Shown here one piece after another: positions 12,301 to 23,880 of a stretch of DNA of 64,000 nt. The position numbers and the translations under genes are program-made. The first letter of the stretch is position 1, and the number at the start of each line of letters is the position of its first letter. Origin of the DNA: Cenococcum geophilum 1.58 (lineage: Eukaryota; Ascomycota; Dothideomycetes; Gloniales; Gloniaceae); the NCBI GenBank assembly GCA_001692895.1, contig KV748179.1, forward strand, positions 2,462,459 through 2,526,458. Direction: 5' to 3'. The notes under the pieces were generated by a model. It was not told the origin of the DNA, did not search any database, and saw only the letters and a list, made by a program, of their open reading frames with translations.

Positions 12301-12487
12301 TGTTGGAAACACAGAGTGACTCACTAATAACGACTACTCGAGTAGGGTTATAGTAATGTTAGTTAATTCTTTTTTAATAGGAATAAGGAAAGGGGTGAGG
12401 AACTTAAGGTTCCTTACCACGCTAGGGCCATGTCGACACGTGACGGCAATATGCTTTATGCGACAGCAACTTACCTTATTCCTGACA
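12301..12487 (-). repeat. Copia-1 5' LTR (right)
   Basis: Begins TGTTGGAAACACAGAG and ends TATTCCTGACA, 187 bp. It pairs with 6244-6431. Differences between the two LTRs are mainly CpA to TpA or TpG to TpA transitions. Confidence 0.9.
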
Positions 12488-13790
12488 GTATATATATATA
12501 TATATAAAAGGTAAAGTAATAAAATAAGAAGAAAAGACTAATATATAGCTAAAATAGGGTAATATATAGGGTACTAGTAGTTAGTTATAATAGCATTAAA
12601 TTAAAAATATCTATAAATTATTAGACTAATTAATACTATAAAAGGGCTAATAATAGTATAATATAACTACGGATACTTAAACTATAGAGTAATATATCCT
12701 CTATTTAATAGCCTAAATCTAAAAAAAATACTAGATAATAACCCTATAGAAATTATATAATAAATAAATATATAAACTAAAGGATATTACCTTCTATATA
12801 AATTAGACCTAACTACCTATATATACTTTTTAGTAAGCTAAGGTATTAATATATAAGTATAGAGCTACTATGCTATTAGCCCTAATATAGCTAAACTATA
12901 AATAGCTACTAATAAAGGCTAAATTAGTAGAATTAATGTCTATAATATAAGAGACCCTAAAATATTATATAGGAACTACTTTAATAGGCTATTAATATAG
13001 TAGAAGGTAAAGTAATAGTCCTAAGGGACTTTAATATATACTATATATTATAGGGAGGATAATATAATATAGTTAAAGTATAGGTAACTTATTTATTTAA
13101 TAAGCTAAAAATATAAAGCCTTATTTTAACTACCTTAATTAATAAACCTATTTAGAAAAAAGGAGAACCTAAGAGAGTATAATTAACTTTATATTTATAT
13201 AAAAAATACTTATAAACTAAGGAGTATTATATAGGCTAAAAAAATATATTAGTAATAGCTATAGACTATATATCTATACGGATAACGCTTAATATTGCTA
13301 TACTAGTATAATAAACCCGCTAATAATACGCTAATAAAAAATTTAACTAAAAAAAGTACTTTTAAGAAGTTACTAATAGGCTTATAGTTATATTTTAGGT
13401 AACACTAAAAAATATTTAAAGGATTATAGGTAACTACTTAAAAAAATACTACCTAAAGGCCTAGCCTAGAAAATACACTTATTAAAAATAGCTATTAAAG
13501 GTAGCTTAGCTACTTATAGATATAAAGAGGGTAAGGCAATAGTATAGTATAATAGGCTTAAAAAGATAATATAGAAAGAGGGTAAAAATAGCTAATACTA
13601 GTTTTTAAAAAAAGTTACCTTAAACCTTACTAAACTATATAACTAGAGACTTTAATATATATTAAGTAGAGTAAATAAGCTATTAAGGAGATGCTAGAGG
13701 ACTTTTATTTATTTATACTTTACTAAATAAAATTAAATAAGTATATAAATAATAATAAGAAAAAAATAGAAATATTAATAAAGAACGTTA
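12488..13790 (+). pseudogene. LINE1 segment 2 of 3: ORF2 apurinic/apyrimidinic endonuclease (APE) domain
   Basis: The N-terminal part of LINE ORF2. An APE-type endonuclease nicks target DNA for target-primed reverse transcription. Around 13005-13056 the frame reads LRDFNIYYIL*G, matching the GDFNLHHPLWG motif of Tad/I-type endonucleases. The segment ends in the linker before RT (KIEILI near 13765). The next residues of the same linker resume at 29874, across the 16-kb insertion. LINE2 has the colinear linker NNNNKVKILIERFSP near 41310. RIP stops are abundant. Confidence 0.75.
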
Positions 13791-14040
13791 GGATTTTTTT
13801 AGGCGCGTTATTATAAACGAAAATCAGGGTCTACAAAACCTGCGTAAGTTACAATTTTAGCAATTTGCGGCAATTTATAGCAATTTACTACAAATATATA
13901 GGCTACCTATACACGCGCCTACCCTATCTATATATTTATAGCAAATTGCTGCAAATTACTGCAAATTACTAAAATTATGACTTCCGCAGGTTTTGCAGAC
14001 CCCGATTTTCGCTTATAATAATATACTTAAAAAAATTTCC
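13791..14040. repeat. 250-bp foldback palindrome at the left end
   Basis: Arms of about 110 bp (13791-13905 and 13928-14040) are inverse complements, both containing CGAAAATC, TCTRCAAAACCTGCG and repeated GCAATTTGC motifs. Both outer ends are flanked by TA, so this could itself be a palindromic MITE. Similar subterminal CAATTTGCGGCAA motifs recur near 29790-29850 at the right end of the larger element. Confidence 0.8.
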
Positions 14041-14042
14041 TA

Positions 14043-14625
14043 ATATAGAGGCTCTGCACAAGGCTCTATATAAAGCTCTATACGAAGCTCTACGCGAAGC
14101 TCTATACGAGGCTTTGCATAAGGCTCTATATAAAGTTCTACACAAATTTATATACAAAGCTTTATATAAAGCTCTATATAAAGCTCTATATAAAGCTTTA
14201 TATAAAGCTCTACGTATAAAGGCTCTATATAAGGCTTTACGTAAAGCTCTATATATAAAGGCTTTATATAAAGCTTTATATAAAGCTCTATATAAAGCTC
14301 TATATAAAGCTCTATATAAAGCTTTATACGAAGCTTTATATAAGGCTCTATATAAGGCTCTATATAAAGGCTTACATAAGGCTCTATATAAAGCTCTATA
14401 TAAAGCTTTATATAAGGCTCTATACAAGGCTCTATATAAAGCTCTATATATAAAGGCTCTATATAAGGCTCTATACAAGGCTCTATATAAAGCTCTATAT
14501 ATAAAGGCTCTGTATAAGGCTTTATATAAAGCTTTATACAAAGCTTTATATAAGGCTCTGCACGAAGCTCTATATATAGAGGCTCTATATAAAGCTCTAC
14601 ATAAAGCCTTTATATATACGTGCAA
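14043..14625. repeat. 12-bp satellite (TATATAAAGCTC)n
   Basis: About 580 bp of 12-bp units with occasional shorter units that shift phase. Because 12 is a multiple of three, both strands stay open and translate as runs of YKAL or YRAL. These are artefacts of the repeat. From 14626 to 14737 a short non-repeat tail leads to Copia-2. Confidence 0.9.
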
Positions 14626-14737
14626 CACTACTATTAAGTCCCCACTATATTCCCAATAGCCTCTATATATACCTCTGCTAAGTATACCCCCTATATACAC
14701 CTAGGTAGCTACCTTATTTTTTACCTTTCCTTATATC

Positions 14738-14911
14738 TATTAAATAGTTTATATAGAGCTATTTATTAATAAAATGGGTTAATTAATTAATAATCTTGAT
14801 AGTGTCTTAACCTAGGGCCCTTGGGCTTAGATAAAGATATTTACAATACACGTGCCCCGTGCACGTAACTTATACATATCCTATACTATATAGAATATAG
14901 ATTATCTAATA
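14738..14911 (-). repeat. Copia-2 3' LTR (left)
   Basis: 174 bp, heavily RIP-mutated: TATTAAATAG replaces TGTCAGATAG and ATCTAATA replaces ATCTGACA of the right LTR. The two LTRs are otherwise colinear. Confidence 0.9.
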
Positions 14912-14949
14912 CACCCCCTTAGCTTTAAGCTCTTTAAGGTCAAAGCTAA

Positions 14950-15929
14950 CCACCTTCTCATGTCCGTTAATAAGTTAATTAAACTATAATCTCATCTAAA
15001 TCCTTCCGTCTCGCCCTAATCTTCTCCCTTAGGTCCTCCAGTTGCTTCTCCTCATTTAGCTACTCCTTAATATCTACCATTCCGATTATATTAACGAAGC
15101 TTTAAAACCTTTACTTGGGCAGGGCCTTTATAAGTCCATCGGCGATCATCTCCTTTATTGCTATCTATTAAAATAGTACTCGTCTCCTTGCGTATTCCTG
15201 ACGTAGCCAGTGTTAATAAATATCGACGTATTAGAGCTTCGTAATTAGCTTTACCGTATCTTCTTTAATTAGTTAGAGTATCTAGGTATTATCGCAGTTA
15301 ATAATTAAGGGCTTATTTAGGTGTAGCGTCATTACTTTAAACAGCCTACTAATAAAGATAGCTTCCTTTGCTATCTGTAATAGGGCTAACAACTTAGCTT
15401 CTGTGCTTAACGTCGTCACTATGTCCTGCTTATTTACTCTCTAGGCAATTAGTCCCCCGAATAGCTTTATAATATATCCTTACAAGCTCTTTTTATCGAC
15501 GGAGTCGTCTGTGAATAATGCATCGCTGGCACAGATAAATGATTGCGCTTCACTTCTACTGTCTTTTCTATCGTCTCGTCCTTTGTCACATATTCCTTTA
15601 TCTCTCCCTTTACCGTTCATTCCTTCCTTATCTCCTCTATAGTAGATTACTCTGCTCCTCGTGCTATATAGGTACTAAATAACTCTGTCTACCGCTTAAT
15701 AGTGCTCTTAGCTTAGGTCCTAATTAAACCTTACTAACCGTAATACTGTAAAGGCAATATCCGGACGCGTTATAGTAGCTATATAGAGTACTAAACCTAG
15801 TTTTCTCTATTATAGCATTATAGAAGCTAGTAGGGATATAGGACGGACTAATAAGTCTGTATTAGGGGATGGACGCGTTAGACAGATTATATAGTAATTA
15901 GTAGGAAGGAGTTCCGATTCTACCATAGG
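14950..15929 (-). pseudogene. Copia-2 pol, RNase H and C-terminal RT part
   Basis: The C-terminal end of the copia polyprotein. On the minus strand, residues such as TTKQDIVTT, STEAKLLAL, INCDNT and ADGLIKALP follow the copia RNase H pattern (KQ..V..SSTEAE, CDN, ADGLTK). It is separated from the rest of pol by Gypsy-A, inserted within RT. RIP stops are present, but several hundred bases near 15400-15600 are relatively well kept. Confidence 0.8.
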
Positions 15930-16354
15930 TGTTACGGACGCTTTAAGTATAATGTTACAACTACTTAGAGAAGAGACGGAAGAAGCTAGTTGGTTGATTT
16001 AGGTACGGTTTAGGATGGAGCCGATAGAACTATATGACGAGGAATGGTAACTAAGGTTATATAATGTGCTACGTATTAAACAAGAGAAACGAGAGGAACT
16101 TACGTACCTTATGTATAAGATGTACATTACGTATAAGAAGGATTTTATAGGAGTACGGTTATGTATTTAAGGACCCTTAGTCCCTACCTAGATAGTTCCT
16201 TCCTTATAGTAATTCTCAGAATATAATTAGAGTTAATCTGTTAGGCAACCACTCCACCAGTTATTATTACGTTATTAACTTTTATACTTACATTTCCTAC
16301 ACACCTAGCCCAATAACGAGCCCACCATAGTTCTTGCTATAAGGTTCCGTTATA
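15930..16354 (+). repeat. Gypsy-A 5' LTR
   Basis: Begins TGTTACGGACGC and ends CCGTTATA (CCGTTACA in the other LTR), 425 bp. A TATA-like TATTTAAGGACCC lies at 16164-16176. Upstream of it about 80 codons (15931-16170) stay open except for two RIP-type stops; in the 3' LTR this is the end of the third ORF. Confidence 0.92.
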
Positions 16355-16398
16355 CAATTACTACCTAGTTATAGTATTAATATAAGAAGTTAAACAAT

Positions 16399-19300
16399 AT
16401 ACCACTAAAAGCAGCCACTATAACGCCATTAACGGCAGCAACTACTTTAAGGACAGGAGGTAATACTAGTATGGCAGATACTAACTTATAGCAACCTATA
16501 ACGGTTAGACAGCTACAGAAAATAGTTAACTAGCTAATAGCTAACAATATAGTATTAGAAGAAAAACTTAATGGGATAGGAGCAGTAAAGATTAAGCTAC
16601 TATTAATTAAGAGATTTATAGGAGAGAGGTTAAAGCTTAAAGGATTTCTTACGCAGATGTACTTTAAGGTCTTATAGGAGGGAGTAAAGTTACCTACACC
16701 TGTGGATCGGATAGCCTATACAGGACTATTCTTATTAGGAAAAGTACTTAAGTGGTTTAAACCTTACCTTACGGAGATACAGGCAAACGGAATAACGACC
16801 ACTAACTAAGACGTGCGATTTATGTTCTTAAGTTAGGAAGAATTTATAGAATAACTAACGCAGATATTTAGAGACCTAGAAGAAATAACTATAGCGGAAA
16901 GAAAACTCCAGAACCTCATGTAACAAACTTTAGTAATTAAGTATATAATATAGTTCTAGACACTAGTAATATAAGTAAAGTGGAATAATAGGGCGCTTAT
17001 GGCATAGTATAAATAGGGACTTAAGGCTAAAGTCTAGGACGTAATTATCCTAATAGAAGATGCGGATACCCTAAGGGAACTAATAGATTAGGTAATTAAG
17101 ATTAATAATTAGATCTACTAAAGGGAATAGGCTAAGAGAGGCTAGGATAGAGTTCTATAGTTATATAAGGCGCAGAGTACGCAATAATAAAAGCTAAGTT
17201 AGAAACTATAGTACGGCGCAGAGCTAATAGACCTAAGTAGTATTAAAGAAGCCTATAAGAAATGGAGCAAACTATAGAAACCCAGAGGACAAGGATTAAG
17301 TAATTAAAGGTCTAAGGAGCAGAGGCCGAATTAGGGATCTTAATAGTAGAAGATATTTAGGCGGACTCTATAGCAAGAGAAATGGTTTAAAAAAGGAGCT
17401 TACATAAATTACAAAAAATAGGGTTATTACGTTAGAGACTATAGAAGTAGGTAGAGTTACTATATAGTAAAAGGCATAAGACTAGCAGATGATATATATA
17501 TATAAAGGGATAATAATATGCTGTAAAGAACAAAAGAGTGTTTAATTAAAAGTTTTGCGTTTTGTTATAATAACGTATACCAAATTTATAAGGACGCTAA
17601 GTATAGCGCAAGCTATTAGCTATAAGAGCTAGCACCTATAGGATATAAAGGAACTAATAAACTAGTTCGCAGATCGGATATTAAGGACGATAAATTTAAC
17701 CTAGGCAAAACATTCCGTGATAATAAGGTAATAAGGGCCGCTTACTAGGAGCAAGTAGACCTTAGAGATGTTATACTAGAGGCAAAGGATAATTCTACTA
17801 CAGAATAGGGAACATTAGTAGGGATTGAAACCCCACTAGATATAATATCTATTGCTTTATAAGACGCAAGAGAAGTAGGATAGTGAACTATTTTGGCACT
17901 TAATAAAGGCAAAAGGCCAAAGGCTTAAGATTCTTATAGCGAGATAAGAGATGACTAAGATTCTTAAGACGAGATAAGGCAAGCTTAAGAACCTATAATG
18001 GATAGAAACCGATGGAGCAGAGTAGTAGCTTAGTTTAGAAATATATAAATAAGCTTGGGACAGAAGTTCCCACAGGTATAAGATTCTTAAGATGAGATAA
18101 GTGAGATCTAAGACTCTTAAGACGAGACGAGGACACTAAGTAAGCCTAGTTGGACTAAGGCTGAAGCTAAGCTTAAGTTAGAAGCGAGCTTGGGATTAAA
18201 GAACCTAAGGGGTTAAGAATTTGGAGTACAAATTAGGACACCCACAGATAAGAGGCAAGGAGCTTCTTTACAGATTAGAGAATCTACAGTATAAACAGTA
18301 ATTAGACTAGGAGACGAATATATAAACCTAGAAGATTTACTAGTTAAACGAAGTGTTTAGACTGAAGATTAAAAAGTTAATACCAGAATTAAGAAGTAAG
18401 ACAACTTTAAGGATTAGAGCGCAAGGCGCAAACCAAAAGAAACCATAGAAGAGTTTAGGTAAAGAATTATCATATAGTAAGAATAGAAACTAGACAAAAG
18501 ATCTAGCATATTAGGATATATAAAGGACAGAGCACTAGTACGAAGAATTACTAATAGGCTGAAAGTAGGTATATTAAGAGCTAAGTGGCTTACCGAACTA
18601 GAAGATGAAGAGGATTTAGGGATTTTAACTAGGTTTAAGGAACGACACATAAAGGGCTGTTACGATGTAGTAATAAGAAGATACTTCCTTACGGACAGAC
18701 CGTATACACTCTAGCAGCTGTACTAAAAGTAGTATAGGCAACGACGCAATAATAAGTGGGAAGATTTCTATATATAGTTTGATAAAAAAGTTATCTAGGA
18801 CTACCTGATTATAGAGAAGGCCATAGCGCATATTAAAGGAGCCTTAATTATAATATTAAAGGATTTAGAGGAACGTTTAGAGGACTAGAGAAGTAAGAGA
18901 CGCATCTTAGTACCTATGAATAAAGTTGTAACGTTTAGATTAGTATAATAAAGGTTTAAACTTAAGGACGAAGACGAGCTAAGAGTTAACCTAAAGCACC
19001 TAGCACACTATACGTTATTATGGATTGCGTGTATAGATAACATATGCGAAATGTATAAGAATTCAAAGGAAAAGAATTGGAAATACCCTATAAGGATATA
19101 CTAAATAACGGATAAGTAATAGTACAGGAATGCTAAATATATATATAGATGGCATCTAGTAGAGGTCTAAGAGGAAGGAAGTTTAGTACTTTAACTAGGA
19201 AAATTCCTTACGGAAGAATGCTTAGATAAATAATAGTGGTGGGAATACCTAGAAAATACGTGTCTATGGCATATTAAAGATAAAAAGTAAACTAGGTATT

Positions 19301-22300
19301 AGCTAAAGAGTGAGCCAAGTGCACTAGGATTAAGCGGCTAATAGTTAGGAAAAGTAGAGGCCCACGGGACTAAAGGGAGCTAGTAGTAGAGCCTTAGACC
19401 CTTAAAGGAATTTAAGGACGATACCTAAATTTATAAGTTAATTGGTAAGATCAGTAGTTTAAAGCGCTAATAGATAGTAAAGTAACGCGAAACTACATCT
19501 TACTAATAGTAGTTAAGAGAATAGGACTACCTTATAGACAAAAGGAGCAACCTTACCTATTAGTTATAATTTTAGGAGATCTAATAACCTATAGAGGAGG
19601 GATCATTAATCTTAAAACAGGACCTATTTAGATAACTATTAAAGAAAGATAAATTAAGATGTTTTTTGATATCCTACCATTGGGACGGGATGAGGCAGTA
19701 TTAGGTATGCCTTAGTTATAGGAATATAATCCGAGGATTGATTGGATTATAGGTTAGGTCGATATTAGAGATACTTAATACTATAAGATATAACAACAAG
19801 CCAAGTTAGTATAGTACTAAGTAGGAGCGACCTATAAAGAAATAGAAAAAGGACTAGGTTATATACTAAAGAGATACTATAAGTACGGCAAGAAACTATG
19901 GTTACTAGAAAGTAAAAAGCTGTTAGAGTATATAGCGTGGGACTATAAGATAGAGTTAGAACTAGGAATAAGTCTAAAGTTCTTTCCAATTTATAAGCTT
20001 ACTAAAGAAGAGGGTAGAGCGTTAAAAGAGTTTGTCTAGGAAAATCTATAAAAGGGATATATTAGACTATTGTAGTTATTAGCAGGTTATCCAGTACTAT
20101 TCGTACTAAAGAAAAATAGCAAACTAAGGCTGTGTATTAACTATAGATAGTTAAACAGTATTACCAGAAAGGATAGGTATCCTTTACCCTTAATTAGCGA
20201 AATCTAAGATAGGATAGGCAATGCGCAAATCTTTATAAAGATAGATTTAAGATAGGCGTACCATTAGATTAGGATTAAGGAAGGCGACGAATGGAAGGCA
20301 GCCTTTAGGTTAAAGGAAGGACTATATAAACTATTGGTTATGCAATTCGGGCTTATAAACGTACTAGTAACGTTTTAAAAGCGTATTAATAATATGTTAG
20401 GAAAATACTTAGATAAATTTGTTATAGCATATTTTAATAATATTATTATCTACTTAATAACTAAGGAAGAATATGGGGAATATGTTAAATGGGTCTTAAA
20501 GAGACTATAAGAAGAACAGATGCTAGTAGTAATTAAGAAATGCGAGTTTTTTACTAGGAAGACTAATTTCGTTAAATTTATTATTAAACTAGGCCAACTT
20601 AGCATAGATCTAAAGAAGATTGAGGCTATAGTGAATTGGTAGGAACTAGAGAACGTTATATAGTTAAGATTGTTCCTAGGGTTTTATAATTACTGTAGAA
20701 GGTTTATAGCGCAGTGGTTAAAGGATATTAAGCCATTTACGCGGTTAATAAAGAAAGAAGAACTATAGGTATAGGGAGAAGAGTAAAGAGAACTCTTTAA
20801 GAAAGTTAAAGAGTTGTTTACCTAGGAGCCAGTTCTTAAGATCTATTAACCAGGACTAGAGACGGTTGTAGAAATAGATATATTAGACTATATACTAGGG
20901 GCATACTTTATATAAAGGTATTAAGATAGATGGCACCTAGTGGCATACTATAGTTGGAAGATAACACTACCGGAGTTAAACTATAACATCTACAATAAGG
21001 AGTTATTAGGTATAGTTACAGTATTAAAGGAATAGAGAGCATTCTTATAAGGTATAGAGAAACTATTTATAGTTAAAACGGATTATAAGAACCTAACAGG
21101 ATTCCTAACAATAAAGGAACTTAACTAAAGATAGGTTAGATGGGCAGAGATGCTTACAGAATACCATTTCAAAATTCAGCATACTAAGGGTATAGACAAT
21201 ACGAGGGTAGATGCTCTAAGTCGTAAAGCTAAACTATAAAATAAGGAAAAGCCATTAGGGGCTTTATTACAAAAAGATATAGACGAATTAATTAGGTATA
21301 ATTATCTAAAAATCACAGCAACTCAAGAAGATAATAAACTAGAGAAAGTCTACAAGATACTAGAAAGCTTTTGGGTATAAAGAATTCTAGAAGCATAGCT
21401 AGAAGATCTATAGACGGATATATACGAAAATCGAGAAGTAAAGTATATCCCAAGAAGTATAGCAGAGTAGTTTATAAAGGACTTCTATAAGGGACTAACC
21501 TAAGGACACAATAGAGCTACGGGCTTAGTATTAAGACTTTAGGAGGAGTATATCATTAATAGAATCTGGAGGATAGCTAAAAGGGTTATAAAGGAATATC
21601 TAGATTGCTAAAGAAATAAACCGACGAGGTATAAGCCATATAAAGGGCTACAACCTGTTAAAATACTAAAGAGACCATGGGAGGTTATATTATAGGACTT
21701 TATTATTAAGTTACCAAAATTAAAAGACCCTATCACCGGATAAGATCATGATGTGATCTTAGTAATAGTAGATAAGCTTATAAAGTGGGGATACTTTATA
21801 GTATATATAGAAGAAATCTCAGCAGAAGATGTCGCTAGAATCTACGTTAAAGAAGTATTTGTAAGATATGGAGTACTAAGTAAGATTATATCGGATAGAG
21901 ATCTAAGATTTGTAGCAGTATTTTAGGAAGTATTTTTAGCGGAACAAGGAGTTTAAGTAGTAACTTCTACCGCATATTATTTATAGACAGATAGTTAAAC
22001 GGAAAGATTAAATTAGACGCTAGAGCAGTATCTAAGGCATTATATTAATTATGCACAGAATAATTAGGTATTACTATTACCAGTTATATAGTTCGTATAT
22101 AATATAATACCTTAAGAAGGAATAGGCATATTACTATTTAAGGCAAATTACGGATATAAGCTAAGAACATTGTTATTACTACGGTAAGTAAAGAAAATGA
22201 GTAGTATAGCCAAAGAAAGAATAAAGATGTTAATGAATCTTTATATAGACCTTATAGAATTAGTAAAGAAAGTGTAAAAGAGAATAAAAAAGTACTATAA

Positions 22301-22770
22301 TGCTAAGAGATCTAAGGGACTAGATCTTAAGGAGGGAGATAAAGTATAGTTACTACACAAAAATTTTAAGAGTTGACGACTAAGTAAGAAGTTGGACTAT
22401 GTTAAACTAGGACCTTTTAAAATTACGTAGAGGATTTCACTAGTTATATTTAAGTTAAATCTACTAGCCAAAATAAAGATTTACCCTATATAGCACATCG
22501 CAATGCTAGAGCTAGTATATAGGAATGTTAAGCCACCGGTCTATAAAGCAGACATGTATAGAGAATAAGAAGAAGACGAATGGTAAGTTTCGAAGATTGT
22601 TAATTATAAGGATATTAACGACGAAACATAGTACAAGGTTAAGTGAATAGGCTATACTAAGACTACCTAGGAGCTACTAGAGAATTTAAAGAACGCTATA
22701 AGAAAGGTACAGGAGTATCAAAAGAGATTAGGTTAGGTAGTATTAATAAAGAAGGATCACTAAAGAATGA
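16399..22770 (+). pseudogene. Gypsy-A gag-pol, RIP-mutated
   Basis: Gag starts at ATA (ATG in Gypsy-B) followed by PLKAATITPL, and includes GERLKLKGFLTQMYFKVL near 16620 and a decayed zinc knuckle GYYVRDYR near 17420. Protease reads ALIDSKVTRNYI near 19470 (DSGATRNYI expected). RT carries [20 protein letters not shown] near 20100, and the YxDD box near 20430 reads AYFNNIIIY, both aspartates mutated to asparagine. RNase H follows (KTDYKNLTGFL near 21080), then the integrase core with a TERLNQTLEQYLRHYI block near 22000. A C-terminal chromodomain (YKVK*IGYTKTT*ELLENLKN) lies near 22630-22690. Chromodomain integrases target heterochromatin in characterised relatives. Confidence 0.88.
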
Positions 22771-22970
22771 GTTACCTAAGGGGGACCTAAGAAGAGTAGT
22801 TGCCGAACTACTTGGATCTGTTTCCTTCTCTATTAGAAAAGAATCCGTTTTTTTATTACCTAGTTCCTATAAACCTTATTCTATAAGTTTCTACTCTTTA
22901 AAATAAACCTTCTTATAAACCTTCTTAAGATAAAGTAAATAAGTAGACGCTGTAATTTGAGTATTTAGGG

Positions 22971-23696
22971 CCTTTTGTTCCGCGTTACGGGAACGTTCTA
23001 ACTTAGTAAGGGCTTATAATAGTTTACTATCTAGCCGTATAGTAGTAGATTAAATATAAAACCCTAAGACAAATTAATTAGGGAACTAGACAACTATTAA
23101 GAGTAATAGGTCACGTATATTTAGCATTAGAAGTAGAGCGAACGTTATAGGACGAATAAACATTTACTTTAGTACACTCTAAGTAAGAGAACGGTTGTTG
23201 CGAAGATAGGTTTGCTAACGCAATATAAACTAACCCCTCTTTTAAACAACAAGAATACGGAAACGGCATGATCTTACTAAAAAATAATATTGCAGCAATA
23301 GTGCGAGCACGACGTTGGGCGTATAAAGAAGAAATTACTTTAGGTATAATAAGCAATAATATTAACTAAATTAATTAGATGGATATTATACCTCTAATAA
23401 ACAACTTAGAGATATTTTAAATCTTTAAGGACGAAGATAAAGAGGAGGGAGATGGTGTTACGGACGCTTTAAGTACGATGTTATAACTACTTAGAGAAGA
23501 GACGGAAGAAGTTAGTTGGTTAATTTAGGTACGGTCTAGGATAGAGCCGATAGAACTATGTGATGAGGAATAGTAACTAAGGTTATATAATGTGCTATAT
23601 ATTAAATAAGAGGAATAAAAGGAACTTACGTACCTTATATATAAGACGTATATTACATATAAGAAGGATTTTATAGGAGTACGGTTGTGTATTTAA
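22971..23696 (+). pseudogene. Gypsy-A third ORF running into the 3' LTR
   Basis: A coherent frame downstream of pol. Readable blocks are GHVYLALEVERTL, FTLVHSK, ENGCCEDRFANAI, YGNGMILLKNNIAAIVRARR, EITLGIISNNIN and IFKDEDKEEGDG. It continues without a frame change across the LTR edge (23456) as VTDALSTML*LLREETEEVSWLI through to VRLCI, ending at the TAA of the TATA-like TATTTAAGG (23694-23696). All internal stops are CAA-, CAG-, CGA- or TGG-compatible. The 5' LTR keeps Gln and Arg at two positions that are stops in the 3' LTR. Gypsy-B has the same frame. No family is recognised, and the start is not determined. Confidence 0.55.
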
Positions 23697-23880
23697 GGAC
23701 CCTTAGTCCCTACCTAGATAGTTCCTTCCTTATAGTAATTCTTAGAATACAATTAGAGTTAATCTATTAGGCAACCACTCCACCAGTTGTTATTACGTTG
23801 TTGACTTTTGTACTTGCATTTCCTACACACCTAGCCTAATAATGAGCCTACCGTAGTTCTTGCTATAAGGTTCCGTTACA
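23456..23880 (+). repeat. Gypsy-A 3' LTR
   Basis: 425 bp, TGTTACGG to CCGTTACA, preceded by a purine-rich tract and followed by ATAGG. It is colinear with 15930-16354; differences are dominated by transitions at CpA/TpG. Confidence 0.93.

Larger units (their letters stand above)
6244..12487 (-). mobile_element. Copia-1: complete Ty1/copia element, 6244 bp
   Basis: The element has two near-identical LTRs in direct orientation and is flanked by the 5-bp target duplication GTATA (6239-6243 and 12488-12492). It is inserted in LINE1. The coding strand is minus, so the 5' LTR is the right one. Six bases near 9177-9182 are ambiguous (N), showing imperfect assembly or consensus here. Confidence 0.9.
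15930..23880 (+). mobile_element. Gypsy-A: complete chromodomain Ty3/gypsy element, 7951 bp
   Basis: Two 425-bp LTRs and target duplication ATAGG (15925-15929, 23881-23885). The internal order is gag, protease, RT, RNase H, integrase, chromodomain, third ORF, then a purine tract AAAGAGGAGGGAGA before the 3' LTR. Gypsy-B at 32216 is the same family. Confidence 0.93.

Noticed and set aside
13975..14700. Long open frames on both strands (241 and 181 codons) of YRAL/YKAL repeats
   Set aside because: The 12-bp satellite is a multiple of three and lacks stops on both strands; the frames are repeat artefacts.
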